The position numbers and the translations under genes were made by a program. A stretch of DNA of 64,000 nt. It comes from Chloroflexota bacterium (GTDB lineage: Bacteria > Chloroflexota > UBA6077 > JACCZL01). Below the pieces are notes generated by a model. The model saw only the letters and a list, made by a program, of their open reading frames with translations. It made no database searches and had not been told where the DNA came from. Location of the stretch: positions 1-64,000 of the forward strand of contig JADZEM010000041.1 of NCBI GenBank assembly GCA_020850535.1. Reading direction: 5' to 3'. Shown in pieces: positions 25,635 to 34,832 of this stretch. The stretch's first letter is position 1, and every line of letters starts with the position of its first letter.

Positions 25635-27493
25635 CAGTCGCAGCCACGGAGGCCCGCTCGCGCGCCGAGGATCTGGCGCTGCTTCGCCGCTTCGAGCCGG
25701 TCCTGCGCTTCAACGCCGGCGAGGCGTACCTGCCGCAGACGGTGGATGCCTACGTCGAGCGCTGTTCGCTGTGGGTCCACCACGCCGACGGCCGCGACGA
25801 GCTGCTGGTCGAACGGGGCAAGCTGACGATGCCCCTGCTGACCGCGCCGCGCGATCTGCCGGCCGGCTCCGTCCTCTACCTGGACTTCGTCGATCCGCTC
25901 GACCTGCCAGAGCTGACGGCGCTGGCAGTGCAGGAGGGCGTGGAGCGGCTGCGCGGCGGCACGGACCTGTTCCGTCCGCACATCGGGCGGCTGGCCCGGC
26001 TCGGCTACGGCTCGCGGCTGCTGGCAGCGCTGTTCAGCCTGACGCTGTTCATGCGGGGGCGGGTGCCCGGCGATACCGCCGCTGCCGCCACCCTGGTGAC
26101 CCGCCAGATGCGGAAGCAGCATCCCGCCCCGGTCTACTACGGGCGCGTCCTGCGGGATCCGCGCGGCTGGATCGTCCTCCAGTACTGGTTCTTCTACGCC
26201 TTCAACAACTGGCGGTCCGGCTTCTACGGCGCGAACGACCACGAAGCCGACTGGGAGATGCTGTGCGTCTACGCCTACGAGCGTGAGGACGGCGAGATCG
26301 TGCCACAGTGGGCGGCGTTCTCCTGCCACGATTTCTCGGGCGGCGACCTGCGCCGGCGCTGGGACGACACGACCGAGCTGACGCTGATCGGCGAGCACCC
26401 GGTAGTACACGTCGGGGTCGGATCGCACGCGGGCTACTTCAGACCGGGCGACTACATCGCCGAGATCGAGCTGGCCCTGTTCGCGCCGCTCGCCCGCGTG
26501 GTCAACCTGCTGCGGCGCTTCTGGGTCGGGACGCTTCGGCAGGCGGGCGTCGCGGCCCGCGTCTCACGATTCCAGCTGTTCCGCGTGCCGTTCGTGGAGT
26601 ACGCGCGCGGCGACGGCGTCCAGGTCGGGCCCGGGCAGGAACAGGAATGGTCTCCCGTGCTGCTCGATCCGATCCCGGCCTGGGCCAGCCAGTATCGCGG
26701 CCTCTGGGGCTTCTACGCGCAGGACCCGGTCGGCGGCGAGGACTCCCCCGCTGGCCCGATGTACGAGCGGAACAGCAGCCCCCGCCCCTCGTGGCAAGAC
26801 CCGCTGGCCTGGGCCGCCCTGGATGGCGTCCCGACGCCCGCCTCGGAGAAGGAGCTGCTGGCACGGCGGCGCGTCGAGCTGCTCGGCCGGCACCGCAAGA
26901 TCGACGGCGAGCTAACCGAGCACCTCGACCAGTTGGAGCACCTGAACGTCGATCTCGGGGTGCTCCACGACGAGCCGTTCCTGCGCGGGATGCACCAGCA
27001 GTTGACAGACCGGCGTAGCGACCTCCGCCGGCGCATCGACGCCCTCCGCGACCAGCACGACGAGACCAGGACGCTGGTCGAGGCCATCGAAGCCCGACAG
27101 GCCCGCCTCGCCGCCGGCGAGTCCGATCCACCACGCACCCACATCACGAAGCTCGCCACGCCGGTCCCAGAACCGTCCTACCGCCTGCGCCGCCTGGCGG
27201 AGCTGTGGTCGGCGCTCAGCATCGCGGCGCTGATGCTTGGCGTCTTGACCCTGACGGTGGCGGACCGGTCGCTGTTGGGGCCGCATCTGCTGCTGCTGGT
27301 GATCGCCTTCTTCAGCATCGATTCGCTGCTGCGTCAACAGGTTGGCACGTTCGTGTCGCGGCTGGCGATCATGCTGTCCGGCGTCTGCGGGCTGATCCTG
27401 GTGATGGATTTCGCCTGGCAGATCCTGGTCGGGGTGATCGTCGTGGCCGTCTTCTACCTGGCCTGGACGAACGTGCGGGAAGTGTTCCGCTGA
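25631..27493 (+). CDS. Vps62-like domain protein with coiled coil and C-terminal membrane anchor
   Basis: A 620-residue protein in three parts. Residues 1-390 resemble the Vps62/DUF946-type fold: RFEPVLRFNAGEAYLPQ, LQYWFFYAFNNWRSGFYGANDHEADWEMLCVY, and HVGVGSHAGYFRPGDY. About 400-510 is charged and heptad-like (coiled coil). About 520-620 holds three to four membrane segments ending VFYLAWTNVREVF. The Trp/Tyr-rich NDHEADWE and GSHAGY motifs look conserved and could be catalytic or metal-binding, but no function is established. The ATG at 25631 overlaps the previous stop. The protein is probably anchored with a large soluble head. Confidence 0.72.
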   Translation: MTVAATEARSRAEDLALLRRFEPVLRFNAGEAYLPQTVDAYVERCSLWVHHADGRDELLVERGKLTMPLLTAPRDLPAGSVLYLDFVDPLDLPELTALAVQEGVERLRGGTDLFRPHIGRLARLGYGSRLLAALFSLTLFMRGRVPGDTAAAATLVTRQMRKQHPAPVYYGRVLRDPRGWIVLQYWFFYAFNNWRSGFYGANDHEADWEMLCVYAYEREDGEIVPQWAAFSCHDFSGGDLRRRWDDTTELTLIGEHPVVHVGVGSHAGYFRPGDYIAEIELALFAPLARVVNLLRRFWVGTLRQAGVAARVSRFQLFRVPFVEYARGDGVQVGPGQEQEWSPVLLDPIPAWASQYRGLWGFYAQDPVGGEDSPAGPMYERNSSPRPSWQDPLAWAALDGVPTPASEKELLARRRVELLGRHRKIDGELTEHLDQLEHLNVDLGVLHDEPFLRGMHQQLTDRRSDLRRRIDALRDQHDETRTLVEAIEARQARLAAGESDPPRTHITKLATPVPEPSYRLRRLAELWSALSIAALMLGVLTLTVADRSLLGPHLLLLVIAFFSIDSLLRQQVGTFVSRLAIMLSGVCGLILVMDFAWQILVGVIVVAVFYLAWTNVREVFR

Positions 27494-27528
27494 CACCCCG
27501 CACCGCATCCCGGGTGCAACACCCACAT

Positions 27529-27669
27529 TGTCATCCTGAGCGGAGCGAAGGACCTCACCCGCTGGCCGTCAACGCACGTGTCACACGTCGACCGTCATCT
27601 TATGCATCACCCGCCGACGGTCACGTATCGCGTCAGCGGGTGAGGTCCTTCGCTCCGCTCAGGACGACA
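27529..27669. repeat. Family B hairpin element, copy 2
   Basis: Arms 27529-27564 and 27634-27669 are reverse complements except for one position (TGTCATCCTGAGCGG against the complement of CCGCTCAGGACGACA). The interior is 69 bp. It lies between the Vps62-like gene and the sugar permease gene, which converge on it, so it may serve as a bidirectional terminator. Confidence 0.85.
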
Positions 27670-27693
27670 GGGAAGCGTGTGTCTGTCGCGAGG

Positions 27694-28578
27694 CTACCCC
27701 TTGAGCGCCCCGCTCGTCATGCCGGCGATGATGTACCGCTGCGTGAACAGGTAGAGCAGCACCAGCGGCGAGGCCGTGATCGCGATGGCCGCCGCGATCA
27801 GCGTCCACTGCGCCGCGAACTCGGCGAAGAACTGGAGCAGCCCGGCCGAGATCGGCTTGATCGAGTTCGAGGGCAGGAAGATGACCGGCCCGATCACGTC
27901 GTTCCAGACGCGGATCGCCACGATCAGCCCGACCACGCTCAGGGCCGGCCGCAGCAGCGGCACGATGATCTGGAAGATGTAGCGGACGTACGGGCAGCCG
28001 TCGATGGCGGCGGCGTCGTCCAGCTCAGACGGGATGCTCTTGATGAAGCCCGTCAGGATGAAGATCGGCAGGGCGATGCGGCTCCACCAGAGCAGGATGT
28101 AGCCGATGCGGGTGTCGTAGATGCCGACCTGCTGCATCACGAAGAACTGCGGGATGATCCCCGCCGGCAGCAGGATGCCTGACAGGAACAGGATGTACAG
28201 CCCGTTGCTGCCGCGCACGTGCGCCCGCGCGATGGGGAACGCCGCCAGCGTGGCGAACGTCAGCGTCCCGGCCACCACGCTCACGGTGTAGACGATGGTG
28301 TTGATGAAGTACCGCTCGAACGAGCCTTTGACCCAGGCCTCCGGGTAGTTCGTCCACATGATCGGGTCCGGAAAGGACGCCGCGTTGAGGGCGAACTGGC
28401 GGCTCGACATCAGCGAGACCTGAAACACGAACGCCAGCGGGATCAGGTAGATCAACGAGAGCAGCGCCAGGATCACGTAACCGCCGATACTGCCAGGGCG
28501 GATCCGCAGCTGCACCTGCGATCCTGGCTTGACGGCCGCTGCTGCTGCTTGATTCAGACCGGATGACTGTCCAATCAC
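27694..28578 (-). CDS. Sugar ABC transporter permease, MalG type
   Basis: A 294-residue permease with six membrane segments. The coupling loop is ELDDAAAIDGCPYVRYIFQIIVPLLRP, the MalG-class EAA motif, and it ends RYIIAGMTSGALKG, a common CUT1 permease end. The GTG at 28578 overlaps the stop of the MalF-type gene (GTGA) and is preceded by GGGAGG. Together with the genes at 28575 and 29705 it forms a CUT1-type carbohydrate importer; the ATPase is not encoded nearby, as is common when a shared MsmK-type ATPase is used. Confidence 0.93.
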   Translation of the reverse strand: MIGQSSGLNQAAAAAVKPGSQVQLRIRPGSIGGYVILALLSLIYLIPLAFVFQVSLMSSRQFALNAASFPDPIMWTNYPEAWVKGSFERYFINTIVYTVSVVAGTLTFATLAAFPIARAHVRGSNGLYILFLSGILLPAGIIPQFFVMQQVGIYDTRIGYILLWWSRIALPIFILTGFIKSIPSELDDAAAIDGCPYVRYIFQIIVPLLRPALSVVGLIVAIRVWNDVIGPVIFLPSNSIKPISAGLLQFFAEFAAQWTLIAAAIAITASPLVLLYLFTQRYIIAGMTSGALKG

Positions 28579-29459
28579 AGCACGGCCTCCCGACGCCGCA
28601 GGTAGAACTGCATGATCATCGCTACCAGGAAGACCATCGCAAACTGCACCATCGCGATGGCCGAAGCGTAACCGGGCAGGCGGTTGCCCGTGAAGAACGC
28701 CTGGTTGAAGACCCACATCCCGAGCGTCTGGGTGGTGAAGGCCGGGCCGCCGTCCGTCAGCACGAAGATCAGCTCGAAGCCAGTCATGGTGCCGATGACC
28801 GCCAGCAGCACGTTGATGGTGATGCTCGGGGCCAGCAGCGGGATCGTCAGGAAGCGGAACGCGCTCCACGAGGTCGTGCCGTCGATCTTGCCGGCCTCGT
28901 AGACCTCAGCGGGGATGCCCTGCATGCCGGCCAGGTAGACCATCATGCTGAAGCCGAGGTTGGCCCAGATCTGGACCCAGATGACGGCGTAGATCGCCGT
29001 GTCCACGCTGCCGAGGATGTTGGCCCGAATCCCGAACTCGCGCAGCACCATCGTGACCGGGCCGCCGAGCGGGTTGAACATGACGTACCAGGTCAGGCCG
29101 TTGATGGTGGCGCCCAGCACGACAGGCAGGAACACCAGCGAGCGCACCGCGATCTGACCGCGCAGATTGGAGTTCAGCAGCCAGGCGATCAGCACGGCGA
29201 AGCCGTTCTGCAAGACCGTGACGGCGATGGAGAAGACCACCGTGACCTGGAGCGCCCGGATCAGGAACGTCTGGCCGCCGGTCAGGAGGTCGATGTAGTT
29301 CTGGATGCCGACGAAATGGATCGGTGCGTTCGGCAGGCCGGTGTAGTCGGTCAGGGAGAAGATCGACGTGGCAAACGCCGGCACGATCTCGAGCAGGATG
29401 AAGACGGCCAGGGCCGGCATCAGACAGAGGTACGGCCAGATGCCCGCGGTTCGACCCAT
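28575..29459 (-). CDS. Sugar ABC transporter permease, MalF type
   Basis: A 294-residue membrane protein starting MGRTAGIWPYLCLMPALAVF. The EAA loop reads PAEVYEAGKIDGTTSWSAFRFLTIPLL and the C-terminal VFLVAMIMQFYLRRRE is typical. Six transmembrane segments are evident. It is separated from the binding-protein gene by about 245 bp containing a family B element and is coupled to the MalG-type gene downstream. Confidence 0.93.
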   Translation of the reverse strand: MGRTAGIWPYLCLMPALAVFILLEIVPAFATSIFSLTDYTGLPNAPIHFVGIQNYIDLLTGGQTFLIRALQVTVVFSIAVTVLQNGFAVLIAWLLNSNLRGQIAVRSLVFLPVVLGATINGLTWYVMFNPLGGPVTMVLREFGIRANILGSVDTAIYAVIWVQIWANLGFSMMVYLAGMQGIPAEVYEAGKIDGTTSWSAFRFLTIPLLAPSITINVLLAVIGTMTGFELIFVLTDGGPAFTTQTLGMWVFNQAFFTGNRLPGYASAIAMVQFAMVFLVAMIMQFYLRRREAVL

Positions 29460-29537
29460 AGGAGCTCCAGACGGGGGTGTCAGCGGTCAGTGGTCACTGG
29501 CCAGGAGAACTCCTGGTGAAATGCTGCGAATCCCAGT

Positions 29538-29642
29538 GGTCATCCTGAGCGCAACGAAGGATCTCACCCGCTGACGCGAGCATTGATGGCCAGCGGGCGA
29601 GATCCTTCGTTGCGCTCGCAAGCTCGCTTCACTCAGGATGAC
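29538..29642. repeat. Family B hairpin element, copy 3
   Basis: The left arm GTCATCCTGAGCGCAACGAAG is mirrored on the right. The right arm carries an extra GCAAGCTCGCTTCACT-like insert before CAGGATGAC; a related insert is present in copy 1. It lies inside the sugar-importer operon, between the binding protein and permease genes, and may lower expression of the permeases relative to the binding protein. Confidence 0.8.
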
Positions 29643-29704
29643 AATTGAGACTTGGACGCATGTACCATGTGCTGACGCCGGACGCTGACGCCCGACCGCT
29701 TGAC

Positions 29705-31198
29705 CTACACGCTGAAGTACAGCTTGGCCCAGTCCTGATCGAACATGCCGATGTACTTCTGCCACTGCGGCCGGGAGTCTTCGAAGTTCTTCTGCACGTA
29801 CTTCGCGTACGCCTCGGGCGTGTACTGCTCCGAGAGGATCAGCTCCGACCACTGGTTGTCGTAGGTCATGCCCGGCAGCGCCAGGCGGACCATCGAGACG
29901 GCCGTCTTCTTGAGCAGCGGCGCTTCGGCCTCCGGCACCGGGCCGGTCAGCTTGACATCCTGCGTCGGGTAGTACTGGAGCACCTGCATGAAGCTCTGGA
30001 AATTCTCCTTCTCGCCGAAGAAGTTGATCCAGTCCTTCACGGTGTCCACGTTCTTGCTGTAGCGGAGGCCGGCCCAGCCGAGGTCGCCGTAGACGGGCTG
30101 GACAGCGTTGGCCTCCTTGTCGTCGGACATGGCGCCGGTGAACGCCTCCAGCTTCTGGAAGGTCGGCTTGTTCGCCATGATGTCGCCGCCGGAGAACGAG
30201 CCCTCAGGCCACATCGCGTACTTGCCGGTGGCGAAGAGGCCGGCCGTCGTCGGGTAGTCGATGCCGCTGAAGGCCGGGTCGAAGTTGGTCTTGACGAAGT
30301 CCTTCGCCCGCTTGAACGACTCGACCCACTCGGGCGTAGTGAAGTCGGCCTTGCCCGTCACCAGCATGTCGGCCCAGAAGTTCGGGTGCTTCGGCCGGCC
30401 GACCGTCATCTCGGTGATGCTCGACCAGCGGGTGAGCGCCGTGGACGGCTTCGCGCCGTAGAGGATCGGCGTCTCCTTGGCCTTCAGGAGCGTCTCGCAG
30501 ACCGAGTTCCACTCGGCGTACGTCGTGGGGGCCTTGAGGTTGTACTTGGCCATCATGTCGCCGTTCGCCCAGACGACATGCCCCACGTACGCCAGCGTCA
30601 TCTGCCAGACCTTGCCCTTCCAGGTCATGAAGCGCTGGATGTTGGTCTTGTCGAAGTTCTTGAGCGCGTCCAGGCCGGTCAGGTCGATGAACTGCTCGTC
30701 CGGGCGGAAGTTGATGATGTCCTGCGGCGCGAAGCCGTACGTCGCCGTGACGTCCGCCGTCTGGCCGGCGATGCGGGCCATCTGGGCGTTAGTCCAGGTC
30801 GCGCCCTGCCCGAGCGGCTCGAAGGTGATGGTGACGTTCGGCTTCTTGGCCTTGAACTTGTCGTTGATCTGGGCCATCGCGTTCTTGAACGCGTCGGCGC
30901 TCGATCCAGAGTTCCAGGCGATGACGGCGATGGTCACCGGGCCGGAGCTGCTGCCAGCCGGCGCGGCGGCGGCTGGAGCGCTGGTCGGAGCCGGAGCGGC
31001 GGCGCCGGCTGGGGCGGTCGTGGCGGCCGGCTGGGCGGCCGGGGCCGCGGGCTTGGACTCGGCCGGCTTCGATTCGGCTGGCTTCGACTCAGCAGGCTTG
31101 GCTGGCGCTGACGACGAGGACTGACCACACGCGGCCAACACGACCGCGCCCGCGCCCATCGCGAGCGACCCAAGCAGACGTCGACGGCTCCACTGCAT
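29705..31198 (-). CDS. Sugar-type solute-binding lipoprotein (SBP family 1)
   Basis: A 497-residue binding protein. The leader MQWSRRRLLGSLAMG has a twin-arginine-like motif and a lipobox VVLAAC at residues 20-25. The linker contains repeated PAESK units and Ala/Pro runs up to about residue 80. The mature domain begins VTIAVIAWNSGSSADAF, typical of CUT1 carbohydrate-binding proteins. GGAGG nine bases upstream supports the ATG at 31198; upstream codons in the open frame are low-complexity. It is the first gene of the minus-strand sugar importer. Confidence 0.92.
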   Translation of the reverse strand: MQWSRRRLLGSLAMGAGAVVLAACGQSSSSAPAKPAESKPAESKPAESKPAAPAAQPAATTAPAGAAAPAPTSAPAAAAPAGSSSGPVTIAVIAWNSGSSADAFKNAMAQINDKFKAKKPNVTITFEPLGQGATWTNAQMARIAGQTADVTATYGFAPQDIINFRPDEQFIDLTGLDALKNFDKTNIQRFMTWKGKVWQMTLAYVGHVVWANGDMMAKYNLKAPTTYAEWNSVCETLLKAKETPILYGAKPSTALTRWSSITEMTVGRPKHPNFWADMLVTGKADFTTPEWVESFKRAKDFVKTNFDPAFSGIDYPTTAGLFATGKYAMWPEGSFSGGDIMANKPTFQKLEAFTGAMSDDKEANAVQPVYGDLGWAGLRYSKNVDTVKDWINFFGEKENFQSFMQVLQYYPTQDVKLTGPVPEAEAPLLKKTAVSMVRLALPGMTYDNQWSELILSEQYTPEAYAKYVQKNFEDSRPQWQKYIGMFDQDWAKLYFSV

Positions 31199-31432
31199 TC
31201 CGAAAACCTCCGCGTCTCCGAACTGGCGCCTGACATGCACACGACCGGCGTGCATGCCCATCTGGTTGCTGCCGCCCGAGCGGCTCGACGACGGCAACGG
31301 TGGACCCCGCCTGCGTCGGCGGTGCAAGGCACTATAGCCCTGTCTTTCGGGGATGTCCACCCATAGTGTCGCGCTCATATTCACAGGGCGCTGTCCTACA
31401 GACCGGGCGAGCATCCGGCCGGCCCGGCACGC

Positions 31433-31565
31433 CAGGGCACGTGCATGTTCACACGTGCATGTTCATTGGTGTTCCCGAAACCCGTCGCAGCGCGACGGTG
31501 TACGGTAGGCGGGGCTTTCAAGCCCCGACGAGGCGGCACGACGCGCTCAACATGCAATCGCCCTG
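31433..31565. mobile_element. Family A miniature element, copy 2 (internally deleted)
   Basis: The right end AACATGCAATCGCCCTG (31549-31565) matches the other copies exactly. The left end CAGGGC at 31433 leads into a GTGCATGTTCATTGGTGTTCC stretch shared with the complete copies. About 80 bp of the centre are missing. It is flanked by CCCGGCACGC (31423-31432) and CCCGGCGCGC (31566-31575), a 9-of-10 direct repeat that looks like an aged target duplication. Confidence 0.8.
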
Positions 31566-31884
31566 CCCGGCGCGCTCGTCGGGGTGACGAAGCACCCAGA
31601 CGGTGCTATGGTGCGGGCCGGGCGCTATTGCGTGAGGTCTCCATATGGTGACCGCTCGCCGACATCTTTCGGACTGACCGGGCATGACCCGTCCCGAACC
31701 AGACCGCGATTCCGATTAAGCGGAGTGCAGGCGTCGGCGGAACCCCCAGGCCGCCGTCGCCGCGCGGGCAACGCTGGACGCACCCTTGCTCTGCCCTTCT
31801 GTCATGGGGCGTCCGGGCTGGGGAACGCCACGCCTGCAGTGTGCGTGCCACCGACGGCGTGGCCGCAAATGGTGACGAGTCGGC
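31566..31884. other. Intergenic region without recognised gene
   Basis: This 319-bp stretch separates the family A element from the sensor kinase at 31885. It may carry the kinase promoter, but I see no clear -10/-35 pair, dyad, riboswitch core or coding frame of typical composition. Confidence 0.5.
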
Positions 31885-34737
31885 ATGGGGCGCTTCCGAA
31901 TCGATCTGCTCCAGGGACTCAGCGGGGCATTCGCCTTGCTGGCCGGGCTCCTGATGTTGATGGAGCCCCACCGGCTCGTGCGATTCGCAGCCTTCGCGCC
32001 GCTGCAGCCGTACTTTCACCTGGCCGGCTCCCTCTTCCTGATAGGTGGGGTGCTGCTGATCGGCCGGATGGTCGCGCGGCCACGCCGCGACGGCACGACG
32101 CCGCTCGCAGCCGTCCTGGCGTTTGCGCTGTCGCTCGCGGTCGCGACACCTATCGTGGCGGCGTTTGCCATCGACGCCGCCCGCGACGATGCCGAGACCC
32201 GCGCCCACAAGTTCGAGGACACGCAGGATGCAGCCGCCCTGATCTCCGAGATGGTTGCCGGCGCCATCACCAACCAGCAAACCATTGCCATCAGCGTCGC
32301 CTCGGGGACGGACCTGCTGTCCCTGCCGCCGGACGACGTGCATCGGCGGCTCACGTCCCGCGCGACACGCCAACCGACGCTGAGGGCCCTCGCGGTCTTC
32401 CGGGCCGATGGGACGCCGCTCGGGCGCAGCGACGACGCGGCGCCCCGTTCGCCGGCCGGCCTGCCGACCTTCCAGCAGACGGTGACGACCCAGAAGGTGC
32501 ACACCGGCCTGGAACGATCCCTGGCGCTCGGGCGACTGCTCGTCATCAGCGCCGCGCCGATGCTCAACGAGCGCGGCGAGCTGATCGGCGTTGCTGCCGC
32601 CAGCTCGGAACCGGGCCAGGTGCTCGCGTCGCTCTCAAACCTCCAGATCCCTGGTGCGCGCGTGTTCCTGGTTGACGAGCAGGGCGTTGTGGTGGCCACG
32701 AACACCGACGCCGCCATCGGGACACAGGTCGCGTCGCCGACCGTCCTCGCCGCGCGGGAGCGCGGGCATGAAGTCGGCACAATCGCCTACGGCACTGGCG
32801 GAGACGAATGGCTGACGGCGTACCAGCGGCTGCCCGACACCGGCTGGATCGTCGTGGTGGAACGGTCGGCTGCGACGCTGCTGGCCGACACCTATGCGTA
32901 CCGCGACCGGATGCTCGTCTACCTCCTGGTGGCGATGGCGGTGGCCATCGTCGGCGGCGTCGCCCTGGCCCGCCGGGTGTCAGCGCCCCTGATCCGCCTG
33001 GCTGCCGCCGTCGGGCAGTTCGACGGCCGACACCCTTCCTCGCTGCCGCACAGCACACTGACAGAGGCCGCCGAGCTTGCGGCGGCGTTTGCCGACGCGC
33101 AGATGAGACTTGCCGCACGCACCGCCGAGCAGGAGGCCAGCGAGGCCGAGGTGCGCCGTCTGAATCAGACGCTGGAAGAGCGCGTGCGGCGGCGAACGGC
33201 GGAGCTTGCCGCCGCCTCCGCCGACGCTCAGCGTTTCCGGGCGCTCGTCGCCTCGTCTGACGACGCCATCTTGAGTAAGGATCTCCGTGGAACCGTCCTG
33301 AGCTGGAATGCCAGCGCAGAGCGGCTGTACGGCTACGCGGCCGAGGAGATGATCGGCCGTTCAGTCAGCATGTTGTTTCCCGCGGACCGCCAGCATGAGC
33401 TGCCGGAGCTGCTCGCACGGGTGGCGCATGGCGAGTCCGTCGAGGCCTTCGACACCATCCGGGTCCACCAGGATGGACGACGGCTCGATGTCTCGGTGCG
33501 GGTCTCGCCGATCCGCGACGACGATGGGACGGTTGTCGCGGTGTCCGCCATCGCGCGCGACCTGACCATTGAGATCGAGCGGCAGCGGCGGGAGATCGGG
33601 TCCGAGAAGCTGCGGGCGCTGGGGCAGATGGCCGGCGGCATCGCGCACGACTTGAACCAGTCGCTCTCGCTGATCACCGGCTACGGCGAGCTGCTCGAAG
33701 ACGCGCTCGCCTACGACGCCGAGCGACCGCTGCCGCCACACCTCGCAGAGATGCTGCGGACCATCCGTCAGGCCGCCCATGACGGTGGCGAGACGGTTGC
33801 GCGGCTGCTCCGGTTCGCCCGTGGCGGCAGCGACAGCCCGGCGATAGCCCCGGAGCCGGTCCACATCTCCACCCTGCTCGACGAGGTGGTGCGGCTGACC
33901 GCGCCACGCTGGCGCGACGCCAGCCAGGCTGACGGGCGCCCGATCCGGCTCGACGTGGAGAGCGCCCCGGATGTCGTGATCCAGGGCCATCCGGCCGGGC
34001 TGCGCGAGGCCTTGACCAACCTCGTCTTCAACGCGGTCGATGCTCTGCCCCAGGGCGGGCGGATTCGTCTGGTGGCGCGCCAGCGCGTCGGAGGCGTGCG
34101 CCTGATCGTCGAAGACGATGGCCAGGGGATGCCGGCCGACGTGCGCGAGCGCATCTTCGAGCCGTTCTTCACCACGAAGGGCGACCGGGGGACCGGCCTC
34201 GGGCTGGCGATGGTTCAGAGCATCGTCGAGCGCCACCGGGGGACCATCACGGTGGAGTCGGCGCTCGGGCAGGGCGCCCGCTTCGTGCTGGACTTCCCGC
34301 TGGCCGGCCAGCCCCTCACGATGGACCAGCCAGATGATGAGGCTGCGCCCCCGGCACGGGGGCGGCTGCGCCTGCTGCTGGTGGACGACCAGAAGGGCAT
34401 CACCGCGATGGCGTCGATGATGCTGGCGCGCCACGGGCATGCGGTGGCGCAGGCGTCGTCGGGCGAAGAGGCGCAGTTGCGGCTGGAGGCGCAGCCGTTC
34501 GACATCGTCATCTCGGACGTGGCGATGGGCGAAGGGATCAACGGCTGGCAGCTTGCGGCCCAGATCCACGAGCGCTGGCCTGGGCTGCCGGTGGTCCTGG
34601 CGACGGGCTGGGCGGCCGGCATCGATCCTGATGAGGCCACGGCACGGGGCATCGCCGGGGTGCTGCACAAGCCGTATCGCTCGGCCGATCTGCTGGCGAT
34701 GATCGCGGCGGTGACGGCGTCCGCACCGGCCATGTGA
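31885..34737 (+). CDS. Membrane hybrid histidine kinase (Cache-like, PAS, HisKA, HATPase, receiver)
   Basis: A 950-residue sensor. Two or three membrane segments (residues 8-70 and around 75-95) lead into a Cache-like extracytoplasmic domain (about 100-345, with GARVFLVDEQGVVVATNTD). A membrane segment (LVYLLVAMAVAIVGGVAL) and a HAMP-like/coiled-coil stretch follow. Next comes a PAS domain (about 450-570, FRALVASSDDAILSKDL). The phosphoacceptor His588 is in GGIAHDLNQSLSL; the HATPase shows NLVFNAVDALP, DDGQGMP and GTGLGLAMV. A C-terminal receiver has LLLVDDQKG and phospho-acceptor Asp878 (ISDVAMG). From the PAS onward it is closely similar to the kinase at 60722. The ATG at 31885 has no strong ribosome-binding site. 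Confidence 0.92.
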   Translation: MGRFRIDLLQGLSGAFALLAGLLMLMEPHRLVRFAAFAPLQPYFHLAGSLFLIGGVLLIGRMVARPRRDGTTPLAAVLAFALSLAVATPIVAAFAIDAARDDAETRAHKFEDTQDAAALISEMVAGAITNQQTIAISVASGTDLLSLPPDDVHRRLTSRATRQPTLRALAVFRADGTPLGRSDDAAPRSPAGLPTFQQTVTTQKVHTGLERSLALGRLLVISAAPMLNERGELIGVAAASSEPGQVLASLSNLQIPGARVFLVDEQGVVVATNTDAAIGTQVASPTVLAARERGHEVGTIAYGTGGDEWLTAYQRLPDTGWIVVVERSAATLLADTYAYRDRMLVYLLVAMAVAIVGGVALARRVSAPLIRLAAAVGQFDGRHPSSLPHSTLTEAAELAAAFADAQMRLAARTAEQEASEAEVRRLNQTLEERVRRRTAELAAASADAQRFRALVASSDDAILSKDLRGTVLSWNASAERLYGYAAEEMIGRSVSMLFPADRQHELPELLARVAHGESVEAFDTIRVHQDGRRLDVSVRVSPIRDDDGTVVAVSAIARDLTIEIERQRREIGSEKLRALGQMAGGIAHDLNQSLSLITGYGELLEDALAYDAERPLPPHLAEMLRTIRQAAHDGGETVARLLRFARGGSDSPAIAPEPVHISTLLDEVVRLTAPRWRDASQADGRPIRLDVESAPDVVIQGHPAGLREALTNLVFNAVDALPQGGRIRLVARQRVGGVRLIVEDDGQGMPADVRERIFEPFFTTKGDRGTGLGLAMVQSIVERHRGTITVESALGQGARFVLDFPLAGQPLTMDQPDDEAAPPARGRLRLLLVDDQKGITAMASMMLARHGHAVAQASSGEEAQLRLEAQPFDIVISDVAMGEGINGWQLAAQIHERWPGLPVVLATGWAAGIDPDEATARGIAGVLHKPYRSADLLAMIAAVTASAPAM

Positions 34738-34745
34738 GACACTGT

Positions 34746-34793
34746 CGGTGTGACGCGCTGGCGGTGTGACGCGCTGGCGGTGTGACGCGCTGG
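34746..34793. repeat. 16-bp tandem repeat, three copies, after the kinase gene
   Basis: CGGTGTGACGCGCTGG occurs perfectly at 34746, 34762 and 34778, beginning nine bases after the kinase stop codon and ending before the esterase start. Confidence 0.95.
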
Positions 34794-34832
34794 CAGGCGG
34801 CGCGGCGCAGAGTACGACAGGTGGGACGGGGG

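Noticed and set aside
31566-31884. Cyclic-di-GMP or cobalamin riboswitch upstream of the sensor kinase
   Set aside because: I looked for conserved cores and found none; the region only has scattered GC-rich stems.
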